From: Nitrospinota bacterium
GTDB lineage: Bacteria > Nitrospinota > Nitrospinia > SZUA-224
Assembly (NCBI GenBank): GCA_016212345.1
Contig: JACRGM010000219.1
Span: 1-5,908 of the forward strand
Length of the DNA stretch: 5,908 bases
Direction of reading: 5' to 3'
Shown here: positions 5,361 through 5,908 of the stretch, piece after piece
Numbering within the stretch: the first letter of the stretch is position 1
How the letters are laid out: each line of letters starts with the position of its first letter
The notes under the pieces: generated by a model
Seen by the model: the letters and a program-made list of their open reading frames with translations, nothing else
Told to the model about the DNA's origin: nothing
The model's database searches: none
Program-made: the position numbers and the translations under genes

Positions 5361-5711
5361 GTGAAGCGATTCAAGAGATTTAGTATATTAAGTATCTTCC
5401 TCTTTATCATATCCCTTATATCCCTTTCTCCTATACCTTCTCCAGCAGGCAGGATGAAAGGGTGTTTGATGTGTCATTCAGACCCTGACCTTGCTGTTAA
5501 AAAGGGTGAAGGGATTATATCACTCTTTGTTGATGAGATATCTTATCGTAATTCTGTTCACGGAGAGATAGAATGTATTGCCTGTCATATCAAGGCTGAT
5601 GTCAAGGGATTTCCACATCCTGAAGACCTCTCTCCTGTGAATTGTGGTACCTGCCATAAAGGGACACAGAAGGTATATGAAGAGAGTCTTCATTACAGGG
5701 ATGACACTTAA
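5361..5711 (+). CDS. c-type N-terminal part of a CbcL-like cytochrome, truncated
   Basis: 116 residues from a GTG start, with AAGGAAAGGA about 13 nt upstream, a rather long spacing. The signal peptide (1-29) ends at PSPA. Three heme sites follow: CLMCH (about 36-40), CIACH (72-76) and CGTCH (95-99). The order, a first heme, then S.HG.I.C.ACH, then C..CHK....YE.S.H, is that of the start of the c-domain in CbcL-type proteins, which carry many hemes (nine in Geobacter sulfurreducens) followed by a b-type membrane domain. Here the frame ends soon after SLHYR with DDT and TAA. The DNA immediately after it, in another frame, encodes the b-type domain (see 5701-5908). I infer that this is the front end of a larger gene that lost its middle. 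It could still make a small secreted triheme protein. Confidence 0.75.
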   Translation: MKRFKRFSILSIFLFIISLISLSPIPSPAGRMKGCLMCHSDPDLAVKKGEGIISLFVDEISYRNSVHGEIECIACHIKADVKGFPHPEDLSPVNCGTCHKGTQKVYEESLHYRDDT

Positions 5712-5908
5712 ATTTTCCTACATGAGGTGGGCAGTTGTCATCTCACGAATAATGGGAGGATTCGAGGTCACTGGTTTTATCCATCGTCTATGTGCGATTA
5801 TCACCTTTGGCTATTTCTTTACACATATTGGCTTCCTTATTCGTAAGATTCGAGATAAAGAGATATCTATAAGAGATATCTTTATCGGAATGGATACACT
5901 ACTCCCGA
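5701..5908 (+). CDS. b-type membrane domain of the CbcL-like cytochrome, N-terminally truncated and cut by the right edge
   Basis: In the +1 frame relative to the upstream triheme gene, an open frame from an ATG at 5701 gives 69 residues running off the window. It contains TLKFSYMRWAVVISR, GGFEVTGFIHR, a hydrophobic helix with a second His (FFTHIGF) and a GMDTLLP end. This matches the second helix onward of the diheme cytochrome b domain (FdnI/HydC type) of CbcL-like proteins. The in-frame codons just before the ATG read FITG, which continues the family pattern (..ITGM.LKF). Further upstream the similarity stops and TGA closes the frame at 5638-5640. The first membrane helix with its heme ligand is therefore missing, so the domain is unlikely to work as it stands. 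Other possible start: ATG at 5677. Most likely part of a pseudogene. Confidence 0.6.
   Translation, partial: MTLKFSYMRWAVVISRIMGGFEVTGFIHRLCAIITFGYFFTHIGFLIRKIRDKEISIRDIFIGMDTLLP

Noticed and set aside
5638..5711. Programmed +1 frameshift joining the triheme part to the b-type part
   Set aside because: No slippery sequence was seen, and the fused product would still lack the first helix of the b-domain and most hemes. A deletion explains both facts.

Overview
The window (about 40% G+C where I hand-counted two 600-base blocks) comes from the electron-transport region of an anaerobic or facultative, multiheme-cytochrome-rich bacterium. The lineage cannot be fixed from sequence alone. The combination of a CbcL-like gene, a Rieske/cytochrome b module with multiheme partners, and heavy use of AGA/AGG and ATA codons fits low-G+C members of Desulfobacterota, Nitrospirota or similar metal-, sulfur- or nitrogen-respiring groups. 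No tRNA, rRNA, CRISPR array or origin was seen.

Layout. (1) Positions 1-616, minus strand: the N-terminal 205 residues of an N4/N6 amino-methyltransferase for DNA (TSPPYW motif), cut by the left edge. (2) Positions 735-859 and 2286-2410: two nearly identical 125-bp palindromic MITE-like elements in the same orientation. They bracket one cytochrome gene; copy 1 supplies the last codons and stop of that gene, and copy 2 fills the gap between two genes of an operon. (3) Positions 843-5243, minus strand: a five-gene operon read in the order Rieske protein, cytochrome b6-type subunit, subunit IV-type subunit, 9-heme membrane-anchored cytochrome c, 12-heme NapC/NrfH-type cytochrome c. Spacings are 2 nt, 21 nt, a 4-nt overlap, and then the MITE. 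(4) Positions 5244-5360: a divergent promoter region. (5) Positions 5361-5908, plus strand: the two ends of a CbcL-like fusion cytochrome (c-type domain followed by a b-type membrane domain). They are joined out of frame, with the middle apparently deleted.

How the genes work together (inference). The Rieske, b6 and subunit IV proteins form the core of a menaquinol-oxidising, Q-cycle type complex. No cytochrome c1 or f is encoded, and the two multiheme cytochromes take that place as electron acceptors feeding the periplasm. The b6-type subunit keeps the cysteine used for covalent heme c_i in b6f complexes. The Qo motif is PVWY instead of PEWY, and the Rieske cluster site lacks both the Ser and the Tyr that raise its potential. 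Together these suggest a complex tuned to a low-potential quinone. The divergent CbcL-like gene would be a second quinol-to-periplasm route if intact, but it looks broken here.
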